A stretch of DNA of 64,000 nucleotides, taken from Musa acuminata AAA Group. Its lineage: Eukaryota > Streptophyta > Magnoliopsida > Zingiberales > Musaceae. Position numbers and translations under genes: made by a program. Below are positions 22,901 to 34,938 of this stretch, piece after piece. The first letter of the stretch is position 1. Each line of letters begins with the position of its first letter. The notes below the pieces were generated by a model. That model did not search any database, was not told the DNA's origin, and worked only from the letters and a program-made list of their open reading frames with translations. The DNA is taken from contig NC_088347.1 in assembly GCF_036884655.1 (NCBI RefSeq), positions 18,911,001 to 18,975,000 of the forward strand. Direction: 5' to 3'.

Positions 22901-25138
22901 AGGCTTTTTAATGAGAACTACATTCAACAGCCATTGAGGGTATTTTGCTTCGGTGATGAATCCTGCCACCAAAAGTAGCTCTACCTCGTTATCCACCACC
23001 CTTTGTCGGTCGAGCACCAGCTTCCGCGAACGCTGCTTTACCGGTCGCGCTTGGGGACTGATATTTTGGTGGTGTTGCATGACCATCCAATCAATCCCGG
23101 GAATGTCTACTGACGACCAAGCAAATGATGGGATATAAAGAAAAATAAACTTTTGTATATGAATAAATACTAGCAGGCCATAACATGTAGCGGAATTAAA
23201 TGGAATCACAATCAAATAGAACACCAAGATTTATGTGGAAAACCCCTCTAATGTGAAGGGCAAAAACCACAGGACAAACTAGAGATAATCCACTATAAGA
23301 ATAATGAATATACAAATCTCAATCTCTTGCCCAAAATCCTAGCAACAATCACAAGAGAATAACTGGGATACAAGGATCACGTCACTTTGCACAATATCTA
23401 AATTCTCCCCAAGTAATCACAGTAAGAATCTACTATAGATCTGATCTAACCTTAGATGAAAACACTGCTAGATGATTGAGAACAGTCTCTCTACGTTGTC
23501 CTTGTCTTCTTCCCTTTCTTTCTCTTGTTTTTCTGTCTTGTTCTCCTCATTTTCTTTGAAATCACGTGGCTGTAGTATTCACCACATTGCTGCAGTTTTA
23601 TGCTCACTTTCTACCTCTAAAACACAGCCACCCGCACTCCCTAATATAATTTAGGGTTAGGTTAAGTGAGGAGGTGAGCTGTGGGCTGATAAAGCCCACC
23701 ATGGGCTGAATGTGGGCTGTCGGCCCAATAGCAAAGACGTCAGCATTTTTAACTAGTAGGTTGATTAGTTGCTCTCGCTCCTCCTTTGGGAGCTCCAACC
23801 TGACCTTGACGACCTTGTATGGTTGGTTGTGGTGTAGCAGGACCTCTTGAGTGTGTTCAGTCGGCTCGGGGTGCTGCGATGGCTTGGTGACGTCCCGAGG
23901 GTTGACGATGGAACGTTTATTCTTTGGCTTCTTGGGCAACATGACAATTGCTAGGTAACATTGTCGGGATTCCCGAGGGTCACTCCTTGCTTCCCCGATC
24001 CTGGCTCGGATTGGGAATTTTATTGCCTAGTGGTACGTGGAGATGATAGCCCTAAGCTTATTGAGGGTTGGTCGACCCAAAATGGCATTGTACGTTGAGG
24101 GGAGCTCCACCACCATGCAGGTCATCATGATCGTCTTGGTCTTCAGCTCTTCCCCCAAGGTGACTGGTAGGATGGTGGTGCCGAGGGATGAAATGGAATC
24201 ACCTGTAAATACGGTAAGTGCTGATAGCATCGGTGTATGGTCTTCCTTGGTCAAGCCAAGCTTCCGGAAGGCGTTAAGGTAAAGGACGTCAATAGAGCTC
24301 CTAGTGTCCACCATGATCCTTTTAACCCAAGCATTGACAATTCTGGCCAAGATCACCAACGCATCGTCATGTTCGGGGTACTCGGTTTCCCTCGCTGGGG
24401 AGGTGATTTTCGGCACTTGTGATTGCCTCAGATGCTTTTCCACAATTGCTCGGGCGTAAGCCTTTCATCCCGCCATGCTATCCCCACTTGATGTTAGGTC
24501 GCCACTGATCACATCAATCTGCTTCTCGACCGGACCCGAAGGGTGGGGCGATAATTCCCGTGGTCTTCTAACGTAGTGACCCAGGTGTCACTGACGGATG
24601 AGCTCCTTGATCTGGTTCTTCAAGTTGCAGCACTCCTTGGTGTCATGTCCGTAGTCGCGATGAAATTGGTAGTACTTTGAGCTATCTCTGAACTCACGTG
24701 GGGCCTTCATTGGATTAGGTGCCTTCAAGAGTCTCTTCTCCCTGATTTGTAGGAATATCTCTGTTCTGGAGGAATTTAGAGGTGGGAGAGGGGGCCTCGG
24801 GGCAAAGTGTTAGGCTGGTCGATCCTTCTCCTTGGTGGGACCAAGGCTTGCCCTCGGGGCGGTTCCGCTCATGGCCTTTTATGCTCCTCATGCTTTCCCA
24901 TCATCAGCGCCTCGACAGCTATGTATTAGTTTGCACGTTGAAGCATCTCGAGGATAGTCATTGGCGGTCGCTTGACTGGCAACCAGAAGACTCTGGAAGG
25001 CCGAAGTCCCATAAAAAATGCCTACATTATCAAAGAGGGATGAGTGTCAGGTAGCCCCCGGATTTCAGTAGCAAAATGAGTCACGAAATGAGAAAGTGGC
25101 TCGTCGTCCTTTTGGTTGAGATCGAGGAGCAAGGTCGT
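20000..25138 (-). mobile_element. Ty3/gypsy element 2, Tat-like with dual RNase H (decayed)
   Basis: Reading leftward: gag (about 25.1-24.45 kb, with FHRDYGHDTKEC near 24.65 kb), protease (24443-24027, active-site region VDTRSSIDVLY, the usual Gly changed to Arg), reverse transcriptase (about 23.94-22.3 kb, with VLIKKPNRSWRMCVDYTDLN, but the catalytic box is YINDM in place of YVDDM), a first RNase H (about 22.2-21.85 kb), and a second RNase H beginning VDGSANAKRGGAGLVL (21.77-21.53 kb, with FTDSQLVVGHINRDY). The integrase core follows (DLLGPFP and DYFTKWVEAE, about 20.92-20.72 kb), then the integrase C-terminal part (20612-20220). Two RNase H segments are the mark of the Tat lineage. Stops and frame shifts throughout. 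Both LTRs are missing. Confidence 0.85.
23126..23729. mobile_element. 604-bp insertion in the Tat-like pol
   Basis: The segment interrupts the protease-to-reverse-transcriptase linker, splitting the frame that reads NADVFA on one side and FAWSSVDIPG on the other. It is flanked by a perfect 6-bp direct repeat AGCAAA (23120-23125 and 23730-23735). It has no coding potential. Its interior ('ccaagatttatgtggaaaac') resembles the U5 part of copia LTRs, but canonical TG...CA ends are not clear. A solo LTR is the likeliest identity. Confidence 0.65.
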
Positions 25139-25646
25139 GCTAGTCATAGGTGCCCAGCAAGCCAATCATGTGAGTGATAACATGTGTGACTTGGCATAGA
25201 ATATTTTTGCTTATTATATTTTGGTGTATATCACTTTATAACTATTGCATATATGCATATATATATTGTGATGTCCTTGGATTTTTGCAATGAGAATCAG
25301 ATCGTAATGAGATCACGATAATGAGATCGATTCACCTTTAAACACATATCCTAAATAATCCCGATCATAGGTTACTCGAGAGGGACATCATGATAACCGG
25401 ACAGACTAGTGTGCTGTATACCCGTCCATATGATGGATGTAGCTGGTCTCATAGCTGCTCGTGTAGGGACACTAGGGATACAGTACGGGTGCTCATTGGA
25501 GAATGAGTTCATTGATTGATCCGCTTACGGAATGTTAGATGGTTGATGATGTCTTATTGTCAGACAGCGATTTCGTAGTCCTAGTGGTTTATCTGGTCCT
25601 TAGACTTTAGACACCAAGAATGTCCTGTATGAGTGCTCCACTCTTA
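25139..25646 (+). mobile_element. Truncated copia LTR fragment (same family as 51261-54454)
   Basis: It begins with the intact LTR start TGCTAGTCATAGG, runs for about 510 bp collinear with the minus-strand LTR at 51261-54454, and stops near 'gagtgctccactctta'. The remaining roughly 1.1 kb of the LTR is missing. It cuts off the 5' end of the Tat-like element. Confidence 0.8.
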
Positions 25647-25689
25647 ATGGCCGTCAACCTCTTAAGCAGCAAACCCATACCTTTTGTGC

Positions 25690-25960
25690 TGACACCAATT
25701 GTCCTACGCGGCGTCGCACCCGAGCGACGCTGTCCCTGCCTTTGTAAGGTGGAGTCGTACTCGATTGGCGTCGTTTCGTTCTTTGCAAGGATGATGTCGT
25801 ACTCGAGCGATGCCATTCCACTCTTTGCGGGATAGCATCGTACCCAAGCGATGCTGTCGTCACACCCAAGCGGTGTCGTTCCACTCTTTGCGAGACGGCA
25901 TCGAACTCGAGTGATGCCATCCCAACTTTTGTAGGGTGGTGTTGTATTAATGTGGTCTAC
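25690..25960. repeat. GC-rich repeat array, copy B
   Basis: About six degenerate units of the same repeat as 13938-14180 ('gcgtcgcacccgagcgacgctg', 'ccactctttgcgggatagc'), with the same right flank near 25978-26010. The minus strand stays open across the array and runs on into the ZIP fragment, but the frame is repeat-derived. Confidence 0.7.
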
Positions 25961-26062
25961 CACATGGACTTCGAAGGTTTTCGTTGGCACTGATGTGGTT
26001 GCGGACGCTACCTGCGGGCATGTTATCAAGTTGTGCCTCATCAAGTTGTGCCTTACGTGTGC

Positions 26063-26215
26063 GATGCATCCGCCGAGCCCCATTCCTTCAAAGATCTGGT
26101 GGAAGGCAAGGGCGGCGACCTGGCAGCAGTCGACGAGGGCACCGAAGGCGTCGCGGAGGACGGCCGAAGCACTTGATGGCGCGGCCGCAGGCGGGCTTCC
26201 CCTCGAAGAAGAGGA
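26063..26215 (-). pseudogene. ZIP metal-transporter exon fragment
   Basis: A GC-rich stretch on the minus strand encodes VAALAFHQIFEGMGLGGCIA. The HQ(I/F)FEGMGLGGCIA block is the conserved transmembrane IV of plant ZIP/IRT zinc and iron transporters, whose His and Glu line the metal path. Only this block is recognisable. Residues before it (APSSASAVLRDAFGALVDCC) do not match the family, and no ATG precedes it (the longest frame begins at GTG). A CCAG just before the VAALAF codons could be an old splice acceptor, and GCACAC|GTAAGG after it an old donor, so it may be one captured exon. The repeat array copy B adjoins it directly. It is a gene fragment, not a working transporter. Confidence 0.65.
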
Positions 26216-26872
26216 CACGACACCCTCACTACCTATCGCCCACCCACGACATTCACGTGGGACCCATACTTACTGGATCCTTTCTCCTCCGAAACGACCT
26301 TTGCGTTTTATGCAGATGGAGCCCAGCATCACCGACGATGGCGTCTCAGGAATCGCTAGTCGATAGAAATCAGACGCCGAATAATTACCTAATTATTCAA
26401 ACTCATTCCAAACTAGATTCGAACATTTCTTTTTATATTTACTTAATAAATATTTGTTTCAATAATAGATACATGTTTAATATTAACCAATATTCTTGTC
26501 CTTTTATATAGTTGTATTGGCTAAGTAATTTTTCTTTTTTAAAAAAAAATCTTCGTTCGAAAAAATAATTATCAGTCAACAACAACAAACATATTGAACG
26601 TTCCCTCCCCATAAAAGCATTTAGCATTGGGTAAAGTTAACAACCACACAGATTGGCTTCATCCAATCTAAGAGCTTAAGAATCATAAGCCAATTTTAAC
26701 ACCATCAGCATGTATGTACCATTTATAAATAACATTTACCTATACATAATAAAACACTGGCCACATGCTTCACCATCCTATGAATTCTCTCAACTTAGCA
26801 TTCTTGTACAACAGGAGAATGATCTCATTCGCATACAATTGGTATCTTGAACCTGTCTCGTACGATATTGGT
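26216..26872. other. Intergenic, no gene seen
   Basis: AT-rich beyond 26360. It includes the probable 3' untranslated region of the next minus-strand gene. Nothing else is supported. Confidence 0.4.
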
Positions 26873-29800
26873 TTATGAGCTGTGAGATTTGTCCCTTTTC
26901 ATTGACCCCGAAGATGATGGTTCGCCTGTCGAGGAGGGGGAATCTGGCAATGGCTCTTTCTTTAATGATGTTGGCATTCCTGAAAGTTCCTGAGATAAGT
27001 GTCACACTTGATAAGTGAGCGTACATTTGAGAAATAAGAAAGGAAAAGGAATAATGTAATCAGATAAGAACTTCCGCAGTGACCGTATATATGCATTTAC
27101 TCGTACAATGAATGAATGATAAATAACTCTTTGAAGGCCAACCTTTGGCAAAACTTTTGTTTTCTTGCAAGCTAAAGCCTGCAGCTTTTATAAATCATAA
27201 ATAATGGCTACATTTATATTATGGGACAGGTACTTAAGCAAAGATAGAGGTATCCAAATTAGTGGGCTTCATATATATAGTGAAATTCACAATGTAATCC
27301 ATAATGTTAGACAATAAAGGATGGAGAATAAAAGGGAAATACCAAAAATTTGGAAATGGAGAGAAGGATTTTAGAAATAAAAGGAAAACAATCACAAAAT
27401 TTTGAGTGAGCTACAATGGCAAGTTTACTTTCTATAGACGTGGGTTTAAGAAATGGAATGTTTGCCTTTATTTGTTCAGCACAAATACTATGAATATCAG
27501 AGTGTGGAATCTAAAAATAAACCATAAACCACATTTGGATGGGAGAAAACTCACAACAAAATGGTAATAGACAATGCAAATTTGAATGCAGAAAACACAT
27601 AAGCTTGTGTCGAAAAGAACATTTACATGTCCATATCATAAAACCACTCAATACACAATCAGCTGGGCCAGTCTACATGTGTGCCATTCTTGAACAAAAA
27701 ACTCCTAAAATTTCGGTAGCTGTCTAAGGTGGGAGGATATTTTAAGAATGATTCGAACTTGTGGACAAAACTGCGGTAGTTGCTAGCTAGATAAGATTAC
27801 AGAAAAACACTAATCTTTCAGCATAGGCATAAAACTAAGTCAAGAAGGTGGTTATAACAAGTAACTTAATGCATTGTCAGTATTATTCAGCATAATGTAT
27901 AAGTTCTCTTTACTGATTGTTTGACCTGAAGGAAAGAGACATGTAGAGCAATTCAAACAGCACCAACCAGCAATATAGATGCCCTTGTGATAATCATTTT
28001 CAGGATAATGGCTAAATGGCCTCCTTTAAAAGATTTTGTTCAAACCTTAATAATTCTCAAATAAAGCTTCATATCTACTTTTGTAATTTGTTTTCACACT
28101 GCATTGAGTTGGAATCTTAACATATCAGGATAAACATGAAACCTGATCACATTTGGTCAAGATCAGGATGACTAACTCATAAAAGATAGATGTGTGAATG
28201 CAAAAAGATGGTTATCAGAGAAGAGTAATAACTGAGAATGAAATGTAAGCCTAAACTAGAATAATGGGCGGAAGGTCCTACATTTTAAGGAAACAAGGCT
28301 CCCTCTACAATCACATAGAAAGAAATGTATACTTCACCACATTCATTGTTTTGGATTTCTTGATTGCCATTTTTCCAGAAACCATTCTAATCATCATATA
28401 GAAAGAAATGGATACTCCACATTCATTGTATTGGATTTCTTGATTGCCATTTTTACAGAAACCATTCTAATCCTGGCTTGGGGAGATAACTAGAGACCAG
28501 AGCATCTAGATAATGACAAGCCTGTCATCCCACACAGTGAAGCCTACTGAATTTAACGGTTAAAAGAAGAGAGTAGATATCACAGAAACAATAGAGATAT
28601 CAATACTTTGAAGCATGTGACTCATCTTACTCCATAAACTTCTATTATTCTTATAAAAGCATGTTCTCCTTGGGAAAGCAATATATGTACTTGTAAACAA
28701 GCAACTCTCAATGACATTTGGGATTGGGTCTATTAAACCATAAGGCTTACCGATTTAGTTGCAGTAATTTGATGCCACTAATGAAGAAAAGATTTGGAAA
28801 AGAGAAATGAAACGTGGAAAAGTGTACCTTCATTAAGTGCAATCTGAGATCAGTTGGCCGAACTCCCTCCCCAATACACACCATAACAAATTGAGAATAC
28901 TGGTACAAAACATCAGCAGCAGCTTGCTTTTGTTGTTCAGTCTATATTTACACAATAGAATGGTTAAAATCAACTAATAGTAACAGCTTAGGCTATTAAG
29001 ACATGAGCATACAACAGATTCTATGCACAATGAAACAAAAGAGTACATTTATATACCATATATCAGTGACCATCCTGCAATACGTTGTAGGACCACTAAG
29101 ATCATTCCAACACTTCAGTGATCCCCATTCTTTACTTACGTAATGCATTAATTAATTCTCTAGCCAAGTTGGATTTTTTCTTACTAATAGAAACGTTTGT
29201 GACAAAAAATAAACCATTTATTTGAGTAAGAATACTTGTGTGGTCATTGTAATCCCAATAAGAATATTACTAAATGTTGAATAGGCCACCTTTTCATGAT
29301 ACAAGAAAAAAGGGATCCAGACAGTGGAATTTTATTTTAAATCCAAGCATCAGCATCCACACAATGATTCATGTCAGATATGAACTGGTGTTGACTTTCG
29401 ACAATCGGTGCATACGACACCAAGATATCAATTAGGTGTCAAGTTCCAACAATAATTATCATCCTATTACAACGATGTAAGAAGTTGAATATTTTAGATT
29501 TCTTAGGCTTCTTGATAAGAATAATTTATAAACAACTATAATTAACAAATTTATGACATAAGAGTTATATATGATTTGGCCAAAGTTATTTGCCTCCTGG
29601 GCATCCTTGTTTCTCCTCTTTGTTTTCTCAATAATGGACTCTTCAACATGCATTGAGACCACTGTTTTTTTCAATTTTCATGTAACACTCTGACACATTA
29701 ATTCAACTTCTTTATTCAACATAAGAGGCCTCTTTGGATAATAATCTCACACAGATAAATATAAACAAGGCACAAGACCTGCTACAAAAAATGCTCATAA

Positions 29801-30654
29801 GAAGTGTTGATGCATGTCCTTTTCAAGCCGAAAGAGCCAAATAACACTATAAGGCAAATGAGCGTATCCAAATAAAATTTTGGAAAGGACACAAAGGTAG
29901 ACTAAATAAAGAATTTTCATATGCACCACAAATTATAAGCATTTAAAAACCACTAGAGTTACTCTGACATTTTCTTTGAACATTGTTGACATTGTTATGC
30001 TCATGATGCCTAAATCACTCTTCTATAGACAAGACAGTCAATATAGACAGCCATGAAAGAGAGAAGAGTATCACAAAATCAGCATTTCAAAAAGATTTTC
30101 TTTTCTTTCTGTACAAATGCTAAGTGGTGAAGGCGGAATTTGATCTGAGGGCCTTGTTTTTAGATAGTCAATGTCTTTTAAACTAGCTAACATATTCAAA
30201 GAAATTTTACATATATATATATATATATATATTGTTCATCTAAATCGTGAATGTTATCAAATAATTTTTGCTTTCAAAGCTGAAAGTCGTGGAATATGCC
30301 TTTGACACCGATATGACAGCAGAGTAACATCAACGGATCTCTTGATATAATTTGAATAATTATCAAAGGCCTATTGCATTAAGCATAAAAAATAAGCTTC
30401 CGAGTATAACGAATTGACACAAATTACATGGCGTACACGGGCGAAAATAGAATTCGACAAAAAAACTCCACTTTCGTATCTAGGGTTTCACGAACCACCC
30501 TTTCGATCGCAACCAAAAAAGCCCTCCAAAGACGAAATAGAAACGCATGTTTCAACCCGATCCTTCAGCTAATATTATAGCCATACACAGAACAAGGATC
30601 ATGAAACATTACCTCGTAATCATCCTCCACGATCGCCCTCGGCGTCCGCCCCAT
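26873..30654 (-). CDS. Conserved plant protein of unknown function, 90 aa, three exons
   Basis: Exons at 30654-30613 (14 codons), 28941-28828 (38 codons) and 26989-26873 (38 codons plus stop). All junctions are phase 0 with GT...AG borders, which supports a real gene even though each exon is too short to stand out. The protein starts MGRTPRAIVEDDYE, continues with EQQKQAAADVLYQYSQFVM and GEGVRPTDLRLHLMK, and ends ELSGMPTSLKKEPLPDSP, then a Ser/Pro-rich tail. The middle is probably helical; the tail looks disordered. No signal peptide, membrane segment or catalytic motif is visible. I recognise the sequence as a conserved small plant protein but cannot name a function. Introns are long (1.67 and 1.84 kb). 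The gene is head-to-head with importin beta-1. Confidence 0.85.
28313..28472. repeat. Tandem duplication of about 78 bp in an intron
   Basis: Two imperfect copies (about 28313-28392 and 28395-28472) share 'ttggatttcttgattgccat' and 'cagaaaccattctaatc'. They lie in the second intron of the 90-aa protein gene. Confidence 0.85.
30210..30232. repeat. AT dinucleotide microsatellite
   Basis: An uninterrupted run of about 11 AT units in the first intron of the 90-aa protein gene. Confidence 0.95.
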
Positions 30655-32242
30655 CTCTCCACTCCCTCTCCTCGATCTCAAGCGCAAAGATGCAAACCTG
30701 AAAAGAACAAGAACCGTCGCTCCCCAAACCCCCTTTCTTCGCCGCCGCTCGACCCTGTTAAGCTACACGTTCGTTCAATTATACCCCCCGACCCAACGCA
30801 CGACGGTGTCAAATACCTCTTCCGCACGTCACCGAAAGGCTTCGCCGCACGGTGGAAACGTGGCAGTAGATGAATGGTTTCGTAAAGAGCGCAGGTTAAG
30901 CTAAACCTGGACGCGAGAAGCACGACAACGAGGTCTAGGTATATCGGGTCGGATCCACTAATGTTCGATGCTAATAACTTATTGGGGATCCATCCCGGAT
31001 CGGATCGGGTTCTTAAGTGCAATCCTGTGTTACCCACTTTGCGGGGCGTTCCGTATTTGGTGACTGGATCCGGCCCAATAAGAGGAGACCCACGCGCCAT
31101 TTCAAAAAAATAAAAATTAGGTTTTTGCCATCCCGCCTCTATTCCTACCCAAAACACCTCTATAGATCCCCCACCGATCGCTATTCGAAGCTTCTCCGTT
31201 CCTTCCTCCCTCTCGTAAGCGCACGGTGACGACGGAGTGAGCGAGAGCGAGGCAACGGTCTTGGGCAGATCCTAACTCCACTCTTTCTCTTTCTTCGGAA
31301 GGCGACGCATCTTTGTTCCCTCATTTCCTATCTTAGGTCTCTCTCTCTCCGATCCCTGATGCATGCTTTCCTAATCGATCATCCAGGTCGGTCAGATTAC
31401 CTAATATTTGACTTCGTCACCTCGATCCCTATGATATTGTGTCTACTTTACTGTCAGTCGATCATGTAGGCTCTGTATAATTTGTCCGTCATCGGTGGCT
31501 TTTTTCTGGTATTTTCTCATTGAACTAAATATTTGTACTTATTATAGGCATATGCTTGTGGTGATTTGATCTTTTGGTTGTTTTAAGTTGGGATTTAGGG
31601 TTAGGGTTAGGGTTCAGGGTTTACATTTTAATCTTCTATGCGGGAGCTACATTTTATTTGAAAATTTTGGTCTGGGTGAATTTTTTTTCCTTTTCTTTCG
31701 GTGCATATAGGGTTTTGCTGGCACAATTATAGGAATTATTTTTAAGTTGGTTTTATGGGTATCAAAGTTTGTTAAGCTCATGTCTTAATGTGGATATTTT
31801 CCTGGAGTTTTTGTTTGGTTAATTGTTTGTTTGATTGATAAGTGATATTGTGCTTATGTCTCTAAATACTAATAGACGAGGAACTTAATTTTCTCAGTAA
31901 CACCAGATCTTTTGAGTCCTTGACAATGCAATTTGTAGAAATGATTCCTATTATGGCATGCAGACTGGCAGAATTTTGGTTAGGAGAATTGTGTATATAA
32001 TTGGTAGTTCAAGTAAGGTTCTGTAACTTTGTTAAACATGCAAGTGGGAAATATGACATAATGGGCTGTTATAAGTTAATATAATTGGGTGTGTATTCTG
32101 GTAATCGAATTATTTGAGCCTTTATCAGGTGATTGTTGCCCTTTAGTCTGTGGTTAAGTCCTTGATGAAGTTGCTTGGTTTTGCTAATTTTATATTTTAT
32201 CTGTTGGCTTCCATATTGTTCTCTAGTGCCATAAACGTGGTG
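30655..32242. promoter_or_regulatory. Head-to-head promoter interval and importin 5' leader
   Basis: The divergent genes have ATGs 1,588 bp apart. The importin leader probably begins near 31.15-31.25 kb (CT-rich) and contains an intron that ends in a ttctctag acceptor at about 32225, so the shared promoter is at most about 0.5 kb. It contains 'ggcccaata' (about 31074), a site II-like box common in promoters of housekeeping genes. Promoter activity is inferred from position. Confidence 0.5.
31594..31619 (+). repeat. Short telomere-like tract (telobox-like)
   Basis: Four telomere-like units occur in a row: TTTAGGG, TTAGGG, TTAGGG and TTCAGGG. It lies in the importin leader intron. It is far too short to be a telomere remnant; teloboxes are common near the 5' end of plant housekeeping genes. 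Confidence 0.75.
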
Positions 32243-34938
32243 ATGGAGATCACCCAGGTCCTGTTGTCTGCTCAATCTTCTGATGGGCAGATTCGAACTG
32301 TTGCTGAAGCAAACCTTAAGCAGTTTCAGGAACAAAATCTCCCTCGTTTTCTACTTTCTTTATCTGTTGAGCTATCAAGTGAACAAAAGCCTCCTGAGTC
32401 TCGGAGACTTGCTGGTATCATACTTAAGAATTCCCTAGATGCAAAGGATGCAGTACGGAAGGAAGAACTGACTCAGAAGTGGGTCAGTGTGGATGCATCT
32501 ATCAAAGCGAAAATCAAGGAATCCTTGTTGCAGACTCTTGGATCATCAGTATCTGAAGCACGTCACACATCATCCCAAGTCATTGCCAAGGTTGCATCCA
32601 TCGAGATACCACGGTGTGAATGGCTGGACCTTATAGGGCGGTTGCTAAAAAACATGACTCAGCCAGATGCCCCTGCTCCTTTGAAGCAAGCAACCCTGGA
32701 GGCACTGGGGTATGTTTGTGAGGAGGTATGTCCTCAGGACTTGGAGCAGGATCAAGTAAATGCTGTTCTAACTGCTGTCGTTCAGGGCATGAACCAGATG
32801 GAACATAGTTCTGAAGTTCGCCTTGCAGCTGTGAAGGCACTTTATAATGCTCTAGATTTTGCTCAGACTAACTTTGAGAATGAGGTAGAGAGGAACTTCA
32901 TCATGAAAATTGTCTGTGAGACTGCTATGTCAAAAGAGTTGGAGATCAGACAAGCGGCACTTGAGTGTCTTGTTTCTGTAGCCTCTACATATTATGAGTA
33001 TCTTGAGCCTTACATGGAAAGCCTCTTTGATTTGACTGCAAATGCAGTGAGAGTAGATGAGGAGCCTGTTGCTCTTCAAGCCATTGAGTTTTGGAGCTCT
33101 ATATGTGATGAAGAGATTCAAATTCAAGAGGAAATTGGGGAAGATGGTGGGAGCTCTTCTCCCCATTCTAATTTTATAAAACAAGCACTTCCTGTGCTGG
33201 TGCCATTGATGTTAGAAACATTGCTGAAGCAAGAGGATCAGGATCAGGACCAGGAAGATGGTGTTTGGAATCTGTCTATGGCGGGTGGGACCTGCCTTGG
33301 ACTTGTCGCAAGAACCGTTGGGGATGCAATTGTGCCCCTTGTGATGCCATTTGTGGAGAATAATGTAACAAAGAGTGACTGGCGAAGTCATGAGGCAGCT
33401 ACTTTTGCATTCGGGTTAATTCTTGAAGGTCCATCCATTGAAAAGCTTGCACCACTTGTTCATGCTGGACTTGAGTTCCTGTTGAATGCAATGAATCACC
33501 AAAATAGTCATGTCAAGGACACAACAGCATGGACCCTTGGTAGGATCTTTGAGTTTCTGCATTCTGCAAGTAGTGAATATCCAATTTTGACTACCACAAA
33601 CCTTCCTCGAATCGTGTCTGTATTACTGGAAAGTATCAGAGATGCTCCAAATGTGGCTGAGAAAGTTTGTGGAGCCATTTATTTCCTTGTCCAGGGCTAT
33701 GAGGATGACGGTTCCAATTCATCAATGCTCACGCCTTATCTTGGTGATATTGTTTCAGCTCTCCTCTCTACAGCTGATCGTACCGACACAAACAATGTGA
33801 GGCTTCGTTCATCTGCATATGAAACACTGAATGAGATAGTTCGACGTAGCAGTATACCTGAAACTTCAAACATGATTGCCCATCTACTCCATGAAATCAT
33901 GACTAGATTGAGCAAGACTCTGGAGCTCCAGATCGTCTCTTCGGTGGACAGGGAAAAGCAGAGTGATCTGCAAGCCCTGCTATGTGGTGTTATTCAAGTA
34001 ATATTACAGAAATTGAGTTACTCAAATGAGACAAAGTCTATAATTTTTCAGTCTGCTGATCAGATGATGATCCTGTTTCTACAAGTTTTTGCTTGCCGCA
34101 GTTCTACCGTGCACGAAGAAGCAATGCTTGCAATTGGAGCCCTTGCTTATGCCACAGGCCCTGAATTTGCAAAGTGCATGCAAGAGTTCTACAAGTATCT
34201 GGAGATGGGTTTGCAGAACTTTGAGGAATATCAGGTCTGCTCTATATCTGTTGGCGTGGTTGGTGATATCTGTCGTGCATTAGATGAAAAGGTTCTTCCA
34301 TTTTGTGATGGTATCATGAGTCAACTTCTAAAAGACCTCTCCAGTCCTATGCTTCATCGGTCTGTAAAGCCTCCTATATTTTCATGCTTTGGAGATATTG
34401 CTCTTGCAATCAGTGAGCATTTTGAAAAGTACATTCCTTTTGTGATACCGATGCTGCAAGGAGCTGCAGAACTCTGCTATCAACTTGATGTAAACGATGA
34501 TGATATGCAAGAATATGGTAATCAGCTTAGACAGGGTATTTTTGAGGCTTACTCTGGCATACTTCAGGGGTTTAAAAGTTCCAAGTCAGCTCTGATGTTT
34601 CCTTACGCAAGTCCTCTTCTGAAGTTCATAGAAGCTGTTGTTATGGATAAGAATAGGTGCGTAATAGAATACCCTAGTTTAATTTCTATCCATACTTTCA
34701 TGACATGTACAAATGGTGTTCTGTGTGGTCACTTTCCAGGGATGAAGAGGTAACTAAAGCTGCCGTCGCAGTGATGGGAGATCTTGCAGACACTCTTGGT
34801 CCAAACACAAAGGTCCTATTTAAGGATGTTACCTTCCATATGGACTTATTTGGGGAGTGTTTTCGATCAGACAATGACCAGTTGAAGGAGACTGCCACTT
34901 GGGCTCAAGGAATGATTCGACGAGTATTAGTTTCTTAA
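32243..34938 (+). CDS. KPNB1: Importin subunit beta-1
   Basis: Two coding exons, 32243-34656 and 34740-34938, join in phase (AG|G) to 870 aa, the usual length of plant importin beta-1. The start is the ATG of MEITQVLLSAQSSDG. The frame is open for 31 codons further upstream but that stretch is leader intron. The N-terminal importin-beta domain covers about residues 20-100 (EANLKQFQEQNLPRFLLSL, RRLAGIILKN). HEAT repeats fill the rest, including the acidic loop near QEDQDQDQED and the segments WRSHEAATFAFG and VKDTTAWTLGRIFEF, which mark the beta-1 subfamily. The protein carries importin alpha plus cargo through the nuclear pore and releases it on RanGTP. The last exon ends ETATWAQGMIRRVLVS. 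Frame intact. Confidence 0.96.

Noticed and set aside
30678..31157. 159-aa frame opposite the importin promoter
   Set aside because: It spans the promoter and leader of two better-supported genes and has no domain similarity.
31594..31619. Interstitial telomere
   Set aside because: Only four imperfect units within a gene leader; better described as a telobox-like tract.
32150..32242. N-terminal extension of importin beta-1 (hydrophobic, signal-like)
   Set aside because: It precedes the conserved MEITQVLL start and ends at a good splice acceptor; the 870-aa product from 32243 has the family length.
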